This document shows, in pieces, positions 39,545-48,319 of a stretch of DNA of 64,000 nt (position 1 is its first letter; every line of letters begins with the position of its first letter). The stretch covers positions 240,322-304,321 of the forward strand of contig DDIM01000001.1 of the NCBI GenBank assembly GCA_002338525.1, given 5' to 3'. A model generated the notes under the pieces. The model had not been told where the DNA came from. It saw only the letters and a list, made by a program, of their open reading frames with translations, and made no database searches. This DNA comes from Micavibrio sp. UBA1850. GTDB taxonomy: Bacteria > Pseudomonadota > Alphaproteobacteria > Micavibrionales > Micavibrionaceae. The position numbers and the translations under genes are program-made.

Positions 39545-40494
39545 TGCAAGATCGCTTTAAAACACCTAAGGGTTGGCAAGAGGCCGTGTTTACAAACAAG
39601 CGCGGTGCCGATATCCGCTATGGGTTTGTCTGTCCGCCAAATGCCAAAGCGCATATTTCAATCAGCCCCGGATTGAGTGAGTGCTGCGAGAAATATTTCG
39701 AAGTCATAGGCTATTTAACCTCTAAAGGCTACGCTGTATCCGTCCATGATTGGATGGGACAGGGCCTGTCTTCGCGCCACATAAAGGGTGAGTATTTCAA
39801 ACGTCACATCACAACATTTGAAGACGATGTTGATGATTATTTGGAGCTATTAAAAAATTATATTCACCCCTTATTATCAAAACAATACGCATCGGATATA
39901 CCAACAATCATTCTATCACATTCTATGGGCGGTCATTTAGCATTTAAATCTGTGCTGCGTAAACCAGACCTCGCGGAAGGATTATTTATGTGTGCTCCCC
40001 TCATGCAAGTGCGCGCGCTCTCCTACGTTCCTGAAAAATTAGCCGCTAAAATGGTTGGCTTTATTAGCAAATTTTACAGCACCGCCTACGTGCCCGGTGG
40101 CAGCGACTGGTCAACACGAGAGCCTTACGGCAAAACAATATTTACGCACGATCCGCAACGCGACGCCATCTATGATGAATGGTGCGAGATCAACCCGAAA
40201 TTAAAAATCGGAGACCCAACTATCGGGTGGCTGAACGAGGCCGCACAATCATGTTACCGTCTGAAAAAAGAAGATGTTTCAAATATAAAAATTCCCGTCC
40301 ATGCCGTTCTTGCAAGCCGCGACTTACTGGTGCGTAACAGACGCACGCGATCTATTATAAACAAGATACCCAGCGCAACGCACCAAACGATGCACGGTGC
40401 CTATCACGAAATTATGATGGAAGTAGACGAGATACGCGACGCGTTCTTTAACTCATTCGAAGCATTTGCCGCACGCGTTTTAAAAACACAATAA
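39544..40494 (+). CDS. Alpha/beta hydrolase (lysophospholipase-like, Hydrolase_4 family)
   Basis: The 316-residue protein shows the serine-hydrolase layout of the monoglyceride-lipase/lysophospholipase group: GLSECCEKYFEVIGYL near residue 43, DWMGQGLSSR, the nucleophile elbow SHSMGG with Ser127, an Asp in ASRDLLVRN and a His in GAYHEIMME. No signal peptide, so cytoplasmic. The substrate is unknown. It is coupled to pntB through a one-base overlap, although a functional link is not evident, and its 3' end overlaps the convergent WecA/MraY-family gene by 47 bases. Confidence 0.85.
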   Translation: MQDRFKTPKGWQEAVFTNKRGADIRYGFVCPPNAKAHISISPGLSECCEKYFEVIGYLTSKGYAVSVHDWMGQGLSSRHIKGEYFKRHITTFEDDVDDYLELLKNYIHPLLSKQYASDIPTIILSHSMGGHLAFKSVLRKPDLAEGLFMCAPLMQVRALSYVPEKLAAKMVGFISKFYSTAYVPGGSDWSTREPYGKTIFTHDPQRDAIYDEWCEINPKLKIGDPTIGWLNEAAQSCYRLKKEDVSNIKIPVHAVLASRDLLVRNRRTRSIINKIPSATHQTMHGAYHEIMMEVDEIRDAFFNSFEAFAARVLKTQ

Positions 40495-41512
40495 ATCGAT
40501 CGTGTTTGTAACTCAGTTGCGTGTGAACACCCCACATAAAAATCCACCCAATGGTCAGAACGACAGGGGGAATACCCCACGATGCGCCAAACACACCAAC
40601 AGAGCCCAATAACATGCAATATAACATGATAAGCGGTGTGGCCTCTTCTGGTTTGAACCCTGCGTCCAAAAAGTGATGGTGGAAATGATTACGGTCAGGC
40701 TCAAATGGATGTTTCCCACGGCGAATTCGCGCCGTTAGCATGCCAAATGCATCCCAAATAGGAAGCGCCAATAACCACGCAATAGATATGGGATCAAACA
40801 CAGCACCATTTGCGGTGGCGCCATCTTGAGACAAATCAATTGCCAACCATGCCAAAACAAATCCCAAAGCCATTGTTCCAGAATCTCCCATAAAGATCGA
40901 GGCGCGTTCACGCCATGGATGACGATAATTAAACATTAAAAAACAAACAAGCGCACCGATTAAAAACTGAAGCTCAAAGGTAGGCATGACACCGCGCATT
41001 AAACTGGCAGAAAACAGGAATATGGCGATCACAAAAGCAATCCCCCCGGATAAACCGTCAATACCATCAATCATATTCATGGCATTGATTAAATAAACCA
41101 CACATAAAATCGTAAAGATGCCAGCAAAACCACCAAAGCTAATATCGCCTGTTCCGAACAAATCGCCCATTGTTTCTAAAACAACACCATCAAAAACAAG
41201 CAAAGCCGACACGACAAAATGAATGAAGAATTTAAACTTAGCGTTCAGCTCAATCGCATCATCTATAACCCCCATATAAAGTAATATAGAAAGGGCGACA
41301 AACGCCATCCAATGCTCCATCCATGGTGTGAATAGAAGTGATAGGAGAATAAAGCTTGAAAATATCGCAAGCCCCCCAACCAACGGCACCGCGTCCTCAT
41401 GCGTTTTACGCCCGCCGGGCTGGTCAATCAATCCGATACGTGGTGCCACTCTTTTGAAAATAAGAATAAAAAGCCCCGTCAGGAAGAACGATAAAAACAT
41501 AAAACTAAACAT
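40448..41512 (-). CDS. WecA/MraY-family polyprenyl-phosphate sugar-1-phosphate transferase
   Basis: Integral membrane enzyme that starts lipid-linked polysaccharide assembly by moving a sugar phosphate (commonly GlcNAc-1-P) from UDP-sugar to undecaprenyl phosphate. The 354-residue protein has about ten membrane segments and the family signatures DDAIELNAKFKF, NAMNMIDGIDGLSGG, GDSGTMALG and the cytoplasmic RGKHPFEPDRNHFHHHFLDAGF loop (as RNHFHHHFLD) with the HHHF active-site-like motif. Its size and lack of the MurNAc-pentapeptide features favour WecA over MraY. It follows mnmC by 18 bases. It may serve the nucleotide-sugar genes at 47-52 kb; that is inference. Confidence 0.88.
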   Translation of the reverse strand: MFSFMFLSFFLTGLFILIFKRVAPRIGLIDQPGGRKTHEDAVPLVGGLAIFSSFILLSLLFTPWMEHWMAFVALSILLYMGVIDDAIELNAKFKFFIHFVVSALLVFDGVVLETMGDLFGTGDISFGGFAGIFTILCVVYLINAMNMIDGIDGLSGGIAFVIAIFLFSASLMRGVMPTFELQFLIGALVCFLMFNYRHPWRERASIFMGDSGTMALGFVLAWLAIDLSQDGATANGAVFDPISIAWLLALPIWDAFGMLTARIRRGKHPFEPDRNHFHHHFLDAGFKPEEATPLIMLYCMLLGSVGVFGASWGIPPVVLTIGWIFMWGVHTQLSYKHDRFIVFLKRVRQMLRMS

Positions 41513-41530
41513 TATGATATTTGTACCCGC

Positions 41531-43267
41531 TCATTCATAAAGCTTCAAGCCTGAACACAACTGATTATGAATTATTGCACTCGATTGGATGCTACTTACC
41601 AAGCCATGAGACCCGTGCCCGGTAGATACAAACATGTTATGTGTCACATTTTGGAACAACGGAAAACGATGCTTGGTCGATACACGATGTGAAGCGCGAC
41701 CAGAAACGATCTCAAGATCACAGTTATTAAGCGCAGGAATAGCCTCTCTAGCCAATTGCAACACATGTTTATGATCCTCATCACGCACATCCAGCACCAT
41801 ATCATGACGTTTAAATGTTGACCCCACAACATGCACGCCATTTATAACAGGTGACATGTACCCTTTATAGTTCATCATTGTTTTAATTTTTGCACTCGCG
41901 TCGCTAGGTTTGGCGACACTAATTTGACCGCGCACAGGGTATAAATCGACCTTTTCACATAAATTTCGCGCTTGCTCAATATTATGCACGCCCATGGCAC
42001 TGGCGAGTATAATCGCATCAAACGCTTGCCCGCCGACATTCCACTGTCCTTGCGTGTTTTGCGTTATGTTATCAATCGTGGTGTTAAACCTAACCTCAAC
42101 ATCTGCCGTATACGCTTTACACAGTTTATACGGGTTCACGCCAGCAGCATCAGGAAGGTACAATGCACCCTGCTCGACCTTAATCCCCGCAATATCACTT
42201 GCCTGATCCTTATCCACCAAATAGGCATGATCTTTGTGCCACCCCCACTGCTCTACCATAGATGGGTAGCGTGCACGCATGTCATCATTGTGCATTATAT
42301 GAAGCGCGCCGCATGGCTCAAACTCGATGTCATGTTTAAGTGAAATATTTCGCATTTCACGGATCGCCATGGCATAGGCTTGCATATAATAATTTGATTC
42401 CTTAGTGCGAAGCTTCGATAATCGGGGATTAACCATCCCTCGAATATTTCCAGACGCGCCCATACCAACGTCTGCACCTTTTTCAAAAATCACGGGCGTC
42501 ACCCCTTGTTTCTTGAACCAGTATGCCGCAGATGTCCCAGCCAACCCCGCACCAATTATTGCAACGCTACGAATTGAATTCACTTCTTTGTCTTGCGTAC
42601 CTATCTGCAAAACACCTACAAGGCGTTCACGTTTGCGCCCAAAACCTTGCGTTTTTTGAACGTCAAACCCTGCTGCTTGCAATCCACGCTTCACAAACCC
42701 AGCGGCTGTAAATGTCGCAAATTGTGCATCACTTCGTGACAATCGCGCCATATTCTCAAAAACATTTTGTGTCCACATTTCAGGGTTTTTTGCAGGATTA
42801 AACCCATCTAAAAACCACGCATCCACACCAGCCCCTGACAATTTTGGAATCGCCTCGTTTATATCATCAAAGATCAGCGTTAAATAGATGCCTTCAGACA
42901 CGCACATTTGATGAACACCTGGAATTCGAAGAGGATATTGCTGCAAATACTGATCAATTTTTTCACCAAAAACATCACCCCACGGGCTGAGGGCTTCGCG
43001 AATTTCATCAATAGATAATGGATATTGCTCAAAGGATATAAAATTGAGGCGCTTGCACTGCCCGGGCTCATTTTCAAACGCTTGCCACGCCATTAAAAAA
43101 TTCAACCCCGTTCCAAAACCTGTTTCGCAGATTGTAAATATTTCACGGGCTTGCCAGCGCGCAGGCAGGTTGTTACCCTTTAAAAACACGAATTGACTTT
43201 CCGCAAGACCGTCATCTTGTGAAAAATATATATCGTCAAAGACTTTAGACCTTGGAGCGCCCTTCAT
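41531..43267 (-). CDS. mnmC: Bifunctional tRNA (mnm5s2U34) modification enzyme MnmC
   Basis: Two-domain enzyme finishing the wobble-uridine modification mnm5s2U. The N-terminal methyltransferase (about 1-230) has FDDIYFSQDDGLAES and the SAM motif ETGFGTGLNFL; the C-terminal FAD-dependent oxidoreductase (from about 237) opens with the dinucleotide motif VAIIGAGLAGTSAAYW and ends with the FAD-binding GHGSHGLVSSI. At 578 residues it is shorter than the E. coli protein (over 660) but has both halves. Its start region includes two possible nearby starts; the ATG at 43267 was kept. It is divergent from dcp with 48 bases between. Confidence 0.95.
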   Translation of the reverse strand: MKGAPRSKVFDDIYFSQDDGLAESQFVFLKGNNLPARWQAREIFTICETGFGTGLNFLMAWQAFENEPGQCKRLNFISFEQYPLSIDEIREALSPWGDVFGEKIDQYLQQYPLRIPGVHQMCVSEGIYLTLIFDDINEAIPKLSGAGVDAWFLDGFNPAKNPEMWTQNVFENMARLSRSDAQFATFTAAGFVKRGLQAAGFDVQKTQGFGRKRERLVGVLQIGTQDKEVNSIRSVAIIGAGLAGTSAAYWFKKQGVTPVIFEKGADVGMGASGNIRGMVNPRLSKLRTKESNYYMQAYAMAIREMRNISLKHDIEFEPCGALHIMHNDDMRARYPSMVEQWGWHKDHAYLVDKDQASDIAGIKVEQGALYLPDAAGVNPYKLCKAYTADVEVRFNTTIDNITQNTQGQWNVGGQAFDAIILASAMGVHNIEQARNLCEKVDLYPVRGQISVAKPSDASAKIKTMMNYKGYMSPVINGVHVVGSTFKRHDMVLDVRDEDHKHVLQLAREAIPALNNCDLEIVSGRASHRVSTKHRFPLFQNVTHNMFVSTGHGSHGLVSSIQSSAIIHNQLCSGLKLYE

Positions 43268-43315
43268 TTTGACCTATATAATAGAGATAAAATAAAAATA
43301 CAAAGAGAATGATTC

Positions 43316-45388
43316 ATGACAACGGCACAGACAACGGCACAAAACACATCCAACCCTCTCCTCAAACATTTTGATACACCTTATCAAACACCCCCGTTTG
43401 ATGAGATCAAGCCCGAGCATTTTGTACCGGCCATCGAAGCAAGCATTGAAACAGCACGCCTTAACGTCAAAAAAATCAAAAGCCAAGATGACGCACCTAA
43501 TTTTGAAAACACAATCGAGGCCCTTGAAACAGCCTCTGAGGATTTAGGAACGGTCTCTGGCATATATTATGCCCTTCTCTCTGTAATCGGTGGAGACGCC
43601 TACCAAAATCTTGCCGAGCAAATCGGGCCGATGACAGCGCTCTTTTCTAGTGAAGTGTCAATGGATCAAGACTTATTTGCGCGCATAAAGGCCGTCTACG
43701 ATGACCGTGAAAATCACGACTATAATGACGTAGAAAAAACATTACTCGAAGATACATACAAAGGCTTTGTCAGATCAGGGGCGCTTCTGTCTGAAGAAAA
43801 ACAAGAAAAGCTTAAAGAGCTTAATCAAAAGTCATCAACGCTAAGTCCTGAATTTTCAAATAATCTCATTCAATCCTCTGCCCTTTACGAGCTTCGTATT
43901 ACAGATGAAAAAGACCTTAGCGGCATTCCTGATACAGCCATTGAAGGGGCAAAACAAGCAGCCCTGGACAAGGGATATGAAAATGAGTGGTTGTTTACGC
44001 TTGATTTCCCAAGCTACATCCCCTTCATCACATATGCAGACAACCGCGCGTTGCGTGAACAAATCTGGAAAGCGTTCAGCAACCGCGCCTACGGTGACAA
44101 GTTCGACAATACGCAAACACTTCAAAAAATTATGAAGTTGCGTAACGAAAAAATGAAATTGATGGGGTATGACACTTACGCTGATTTCGTCCTCGAAGAA
44201 CGCATGGCTAAAACAACACAGCAAGTCATTGATTTCCTAGACAAGCTCAAAGCGGCATACAAGCCCGGCGCACAAAAGGATCTGGAAGAGTTGAAGGCTT
44301 TTGCGCAAAAAACAGCCGGCATTGACGAGATCATGCCATGGGATGTGGGCTACTTTTCCGAAAAAAGAAAGGTTGAACTTTTCAACTTCTCTGAAGAAGA
44401 GCTTCGCCCCTACTTCCCGTTAGACAAAGTCTTGAAAGGTACGTTCCAACATTTTTCAAAACTATTCAATTTGGCATTCACCGAGCGCGCAGACATTCAA
44501 ACATGGCATAAAGACGTACCCGCATTTGAAGTCAGCGACAAAAACACAGGCGAAATCTTTGGTGTTTTATATGCTGATTTTTATGTCAGAAAAGACAAAC
44601 GCTCCGGCGCATGGATGGGCACATTCAGAAATCATGGCCTCTTTAAAGGTGAAACGCCTCCAGCCGTTATAGAAATTGTATGTAACTTCCCAAAACCAAC
44701 AAAAGACCGCCCAAGCCTTCTCTCGTTCAATGATGTAGAAACATTATTTCACGAACTAGGCCACGCCCTTCATGGTTTGTTAGGCCAAACAAAATACCAA
44801 TCAACATCTGGCACAAATGTAATGTGGGACTTTGTTGAGCTTCCATCGCAGTTGCAAGAAAACTGGCTTTACGAAAAAGAAACGCTCGATCTGGTCTCTG
44901 AACATTATGAGACAGGTGAAAAAATACCTGCACATTTAATTGAAAAGCTCTGTGCCAGCAAAAACTATATGAGCGCATGGATGGGGCTTCGCCAGACATC
45001 GCTTGCAACGCTCGACATGGCATTCCATAGTGTGCAAGATCCGAACCTTGATGACATTGTTGCCTTTGAAGATGACGCAATTAAAGACTGCTCTTTCTTT
45101 CCACGTTACGGAGGACCAAGCGCTACATCCTTTGCTCATATCTTTGCTGGTGGCTACGCAGCAGGCTATTACAGCTACAAATGGGCCGAAGTATTGGACG
45201 CAGACGCATTCGAAGCCTTCAAAGAAAGTGGCTTATACGACCAAGACACAGCTCAGAAATATTTGAGCATGATTTTGCGTCGTGGAGGAAGCGCCGATCC
45301 GGCCATCTTATATAGGGACTTCAGAGGCCGTGATGCGGATCCTGATGCGCTTTTCCGCAGAGAAGGACTACTAAAAAAAGTAGCATAA
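43316..45388 (+). CDS. dcp: M3 family metallopeptidase, peptidyl-dipeptidase Dcp-like
   Basis: Zinc peptidase of the thimet oligopeptidase family acting on short peptides in the cytoplasm. The 690-residue all-helical protein has the zinc motif HELGH in LFHELGHALHGLLGQTKY (quoted in part), the third ligand Glu expected shortly after, and the substrate-site region GGYAAGYYSYKWAEVLDADAF typical of the Dcp branch. The segment SGTNVMWDFVELPSQL also fits Dcp better than PrlC. The ATG is preceded by AGAGAATGATTC with a weak Shine-Dalgarno. No signal peptide. Confidence 0.88.
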   Translation: MTTAQTTAQNTSNPLLKHFDTPYQTPPFDEIKPEHFVPAIEASIETARLNVKKIKSQDDAPNFENTIEALETASEDLGTVSGIYYALLSVIGGDAYQNLAEQIGPMTALFSSEVSMDQDLFARIKAVYDDRENHDYNDVEKTLLEDTYKGFVRSGALLSEEKQEKLKELNQKSSTLSPEFSNNLIQSSALYELRITDEKDLSGIPDTAIEGAKQAALDKGYENEWLFTLDFPSYIPFITYADNRALREQIWKAFSNRAYGDKFDNTQTLQKIMKLRNEKMKLMGYDTYADFVLEERMAKTTQQVIDFLDKLKAAYKPGAQKDLEELKAFAQKTAGIDEIMPWDVGYFSEKRKVELFNFSEEELRPYFPLDKVLKGTFQHFSKLFNLAFTERADIQTWHKDVPAFEVSDKNTGEIFGVLYADFYVRKDKRSGAWMGTFRNHGLFKGETPPAVIEIVCNFPKPTKDRPSLLSFNDVETLFHELGHALHGLLGQTKYQSTSGTNVMWDFVELPSQLQENWLYEKETLDLVSEHYETGEKIPAHLIEKLCASKNYMSAWMGLRQTSLATLDMAFHSVQDPNLDDIVAFEDDAIKDCSFFPRYGGPSATSFAHIFAGGYAAGYYSYKWAEVLDADAFEAFKESGLYDQDTAQKYLSMILRRGGSADPAILYRDFRGRDADPDALFRREGLLKKVA

Positions 45389-45654
45389 TCTCTTGCCCTG
45401 CGTATGGAATAGCTTTATATCTTAAGAAAATAGCAAGTTGTGCATTTTGATATGAACAACTTGCCGAAAAGTTAGGTATGAGTTTATTTTATAAAAAGAT
45501 ACGCGCAAATAGTTAACATAAAAATTTACATATTTTGCATATTTTTCTTGCAAAGTAATTTCGGCTATCGTATAAAATCGTCCATCTCTTAAGAATATGG
45601 CAATTAATACGTTAGATATAACTTAAGATTTTTAAATGTGAAAGATACAAGAGT
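45389..45654 (+). other. 266-base AT-rich intergenic region upstream of the XRE regulator
   Basis: No gene is evident. The sequence TCTTAAGAAAATAGCAA (45419-45435) recurs as TCTTAAGAATATGGCAA (45587-45603), and a third CTTAAG lies at 45622-45627, close to the start of the regulator. These spaced copies may be binding sites for it. Confidence 0.4.
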
Positions 45655-46329
45655 ATGACAATTACAACTGCACAAATTAGGGGCGCACGCGGAATTCTGA
45701 ACTGGAGTCAGCAAGACCTCTCGGACCGTACTGACATATCGACAACATCAATCGGTAGTATTGAAAAAGGCACGACAAAACCGCGCGCCAGCACATTGGC
45801 TGTCATTCAAGCTGCTTTTGAAAATAATAGTATCGAGTTTATTGAACCAGATGGCGTGAAACGTCGCACAGACGAAGTTCGTGTATTTACGGGACGCTCT
45901 GGATATTTGGACTTTTTTGAAGACGTTTATGAGACACTTGAAAGAAACCCTGAGTCAGAAGTCTTTGTGAACAATGTTGACGAGCGTCGCTTTGTAAAAC
46001 TTCACGGTAAGCAAGCAGAATACCACCTCAACAGAATGAGCAAACTTAAAAACATAAAATATAAAGTGTTGCTTAGAGAGGGAGATACTTTTTTTGCTGT
46101 AAACGAGTACGCCGAGTACAGGTGGTTACCTAAAACGCACTTCTCTAGCGTTCCGTTTTATTCATATGGCACAAAACTAGCGATTATTTTGTTCGACACC
46201 GAACCAAAAATAATTGTCATCAATCACGTTGCCGTATCTGAAGCTTATAAAATTCAATTTTCAGGGATCTGGAACAATGCCATTGTTCCAAACTCACAAG
46301 ACATAAAAACTTTAGCAGATAAAGCATAA
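45655..46329 (+). CDS. XRE-family regulator with TrmB-like C-terminal domain
   Basis: The 224-residue protein has an N-terminal lambda-repressor-type helix-turn-helix (about 5-60: RGARGILNWSQQDLSD, then STTSIGSIEKG) that predicts DNA binding. The C-terminal 140 residues resemble the effector domain of TrmB-type sugar regulators (an alpha/beta region with VFVNNVDERRF, YAEYRWLPKTHF, YGTKLAIILFDTEPKIIVI and FSGIWNNA); this is my reading of the pattern, not a confirmed match. The effector is unknown. It is followed 21 bases downstream by an EgtD-like methyltransferase and preceded by CTTAAG repeats, suggesting self-regulation of a two-gene unit. Confidence 0.8.
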   Translation: MTITTAQIRGARGILNWSQQDLSDRTDISTTSIGSIEKGTTKPRASTLAVIQAAFENNSIEFIEPDGVKRRTDEVRVFTGRSGYLDFFEDVYETLERNPESEVFVNNVDERRFVKLHGKQAEYHLNRMSKLKNIKYKVLLREGDTFFAVNEYAEYRWLPKTHFSSVPFYSYGTKLAIILFDTEPKIIVINHVAVSEAYKIQFSGIWNNAIVPNSQDIKTLADKA

Positions 46330-46350
46330 GGGGCAACGAGGCTATTTAAA

Positions 46351-47409
46351 ATGACAGCAGCGCAGAAAAACAACATGCACCACCTCACTAAAGAACAAGA
46401 AAAAATCTTTTTGACGTTTGCTAACTTATTAGCAAATAAAGAAGAAGGCACAGCCTCACACCTAGCATTTTTAAAAGAAGATTCTAATCACGGTCAAACA
46501 GGTGGATTAGACCTGTGGGCTGACGCCGTTAAAATTAAGGATTTCCCTGTAAACAGAGAGTCTCGCATAGTCAGCAATGTAAACATTGTGCAAGATTTCA
46601 CACGAGCATTACAAGAAGACATTACCGAAAGAAACGCGGCTCGCAAAATTAGCTTCGTAGAAATTGGCCCAGGATTATGGGAATCTGTTCGAATTAAAAC
46701 AGTACCATACATCGAAGCACTCAAAGACAGTTCAACACCTGTGTCTCATTACATCTCTATTGACCCGTCCTCAGAATGTGCAAAACCGGCAGCAAAAGGG
46801 ATCAAAGACCTTTATCCGCATATGAAAACAAGCGCGCAAGTCAGCTCGTTTGAAGATGCAAAAGTAGGCAGCAAAAATCTTACATCTGTTGCTATTTTGT
46901 GGGGGCCGACCATTTGGAATACAGGTATCTCATCCGAGCTAGATCCAGAACTCGTGCTTGCTAGCCAATTAAAATCGGTCAAACAAGTTGTAAACTCTGG
47001 CGGATATATTCTATCAACTTATTATTCTTCAGATAACAGAGAAAAAGACGATATTTCGTACAATGACCCACGAAACTTGAAGTTGGTTCAATCTCTAGCG
47101 CACAGTATCGAGCATAGACTTGATGACACAAACTTTAAAGCCGATAACTTTCAACCATATGTTGAGTACAAAGGAAATGGCTTAGGGCGTTACTCTATGG
47201 GTATTGAGAGTAAAATTGACCAAACAGTCAACCTCAACCACTCCGTATCAAGAGAGTTTAAGATAGGCGAAAGAATGGGGCTTGTTAATTCTTGGCGCTT
47301 GAAAGAGCAAAAGCTATACAACATCGTCTCTACAGCCGGTGCAGATATGATCTGCCACAGCTATGACAAAGACATTGGCGCAGGAATGTTCCTCGCTCGT
47401 TTTAGATAA
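46351..47409 (+). CDS. EgtD-like SAM-dependent methyltransferase
   Basis: The 352-residue protein resembles the histidine-specific methyltransferase (EgtD) superfamily. Visible are a SAM-binding-like motif FVEIGPGLWESVR (about 107-119), YISIDPSSECAKP (acidic residue at the expected ribose position), WGPTIWNTG, and a C-terminal half rich in YSMGIESKIDQTV, GERMGLVNSWRL and ending FLARFR, which parallels the EgtD layout of a substrate-binding domain closing over the Rossmann fold. No ergothioneine synthase (EgtB) partner is in the window, so the substrate is unknown and could be histidine or another amino acid. It lies 21 bases downstream of the XRE regulator. Confidence 0.6.
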   Translation: MTAAQKNNMHHLTKEQEKIFLTFANLLANKEEGTASHLAFLKEDSNHGQTGGLDLWADAVKIKDFPVNRESRIVSNVNIVQDFTRALQEDITERNAARKISFVEIGPGLWESVRIKTVPYIEALKDSSTPVSHYISIDPSSECAKPAAKGIKDLYPHMKTSAQVSSFEDAKVGSKNLTSVAILWGPTIWNTGISSELDPELVLASQLKSVKQVVNSGGYILSTYYSSDNREKDDISYNDPRNLKLVQSLAHSIEHRLDDTNFKADNFQPYVEYKGNGLGRYSMGIESKIDQTVNLNHSVSREFKIGERMGLVNSWRLKEQKLYNIVSTAGADMICHSYDKDIGAGMFLARFR

Positions 47410-47422
47410 TCGTTAAAAAAAT

Positions 47423-48319
47423 CTAAAACAGCTCCATCATTAGACATCGCGCGGAACCGCCACCATAATGCTCGATCGTTGGAATATCTGTTCCAATAAT
47501 GGCATCCATGTGACTTAAGATTTTTTCTTTTTGATCTGCTTTCAAGCTATTCTGAGCGGCTTTTGACATCGCAAGAAGTTTTTGCCCGTCTGCGCCCAAC
47601 ACTTCGAGCGAGTTACCACAAAAAGACTTGAGCTGTTCATTATCATACTCAACAATGTCATGTGTTTCGCGTAACTGCCCTACGACACGGTCTCGATCCT
47701 CATCTACGATACATGACGAGCATATGCCGGCATAATCAGTCCCAATATGCATCACAAGGTCTGTATGATAAACAGGGGCGCCCGTGTGAGATTTTGTTTC
47801 AAACATCACAAGCCTATACCCCATTTCACGCGCCCAGCGTTCAACAAGGCCTTTATCCGTTCGGCGAGACAGCCCCACATAAACAATATTATTGACATGG
47901 TCCATCACCAAAGACCCCGTGCTTTCTAGCGCAAGGCCGTTGGCTTCTTCACCCCTTAAATCCAAAACTAAATTATAATACTGCTCAAGCTTGTCAGTAA
48001 TCCGCGGGATACGCTCCGCGCTACGGTTTTTGTTAAGCATCGGGTAGAGCACTAAACGCCCCTTAGGATCTGTTGAGGCCCAGTTAGGAAACAAATGGTC
48101 AGGACACCCCTCAATACCTTGAAAAGTTGTAACAGTTACGCCATGCTCAACCATACAATCACGGTAGGCACGAAACTCTTTCAATGCTTTGTTTAATGTC
48201 TCATTATGGTTTTCTTGTTCATCCACCTGATAGACATTGGTCTCTTGCGTTTCAGGGTTGAGAAAAAACTCTTTTGGTTCAATCATTAAAATATGGTTTG
48301 TGCTTTGTACGTTACTCAT
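47423..48319 (-). CDS. CtlX-like amidinotransferase-fold hydrolase
   Basis: The 298-residue protein resembles the citrulline-utilisation hydrolase/arginine-deiminase-related group of the guanidine-modifying superfamily. Landmarks are EPKEFFLNPETQETN at the start, FPNWAST (an FPNNW-like element), THTGAPVYHTDLVMHIG in the middle (as GAPVYHTDLVM, catalytic His) and the C-terminal GGGSARCLMMEL with the nucleophilic Cys. The ATG at 48319 has GGA 8 bases upstream and overlaps the manC-like gene by 8 bases, so it is the last gene of the GDP-sugar operon, an odd place for an amino-acid enzyme. Substrate unproven. Confidence 0.82.
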   Translation of the reverse strand: MSNVQSTNHILMIEPKEFFLNPETQETNVYQVDEQENHNETLNKALKEFRAYRDCMVEHGVTVTTFQGIEGCPDHLFPNWASTDPKGRLVLYPMLNKNRSAERIPRITDKLEQYYNLVLDLRGEEANGLALESTGSLVMDHVNNIVYVGLSRRTDKGLVERWAREMGYRLVMFETKSHTGAPVYHTDLVMHIGTDYAGICSSCIVDEDRDRVVGQLRETHDIVEYDNEQLKSFCGNSLEVLGADGQKLLAMSKAAQNSLKADQKEKILSHMDAIIGTDIPTIEHYGGGSARCLMMELF

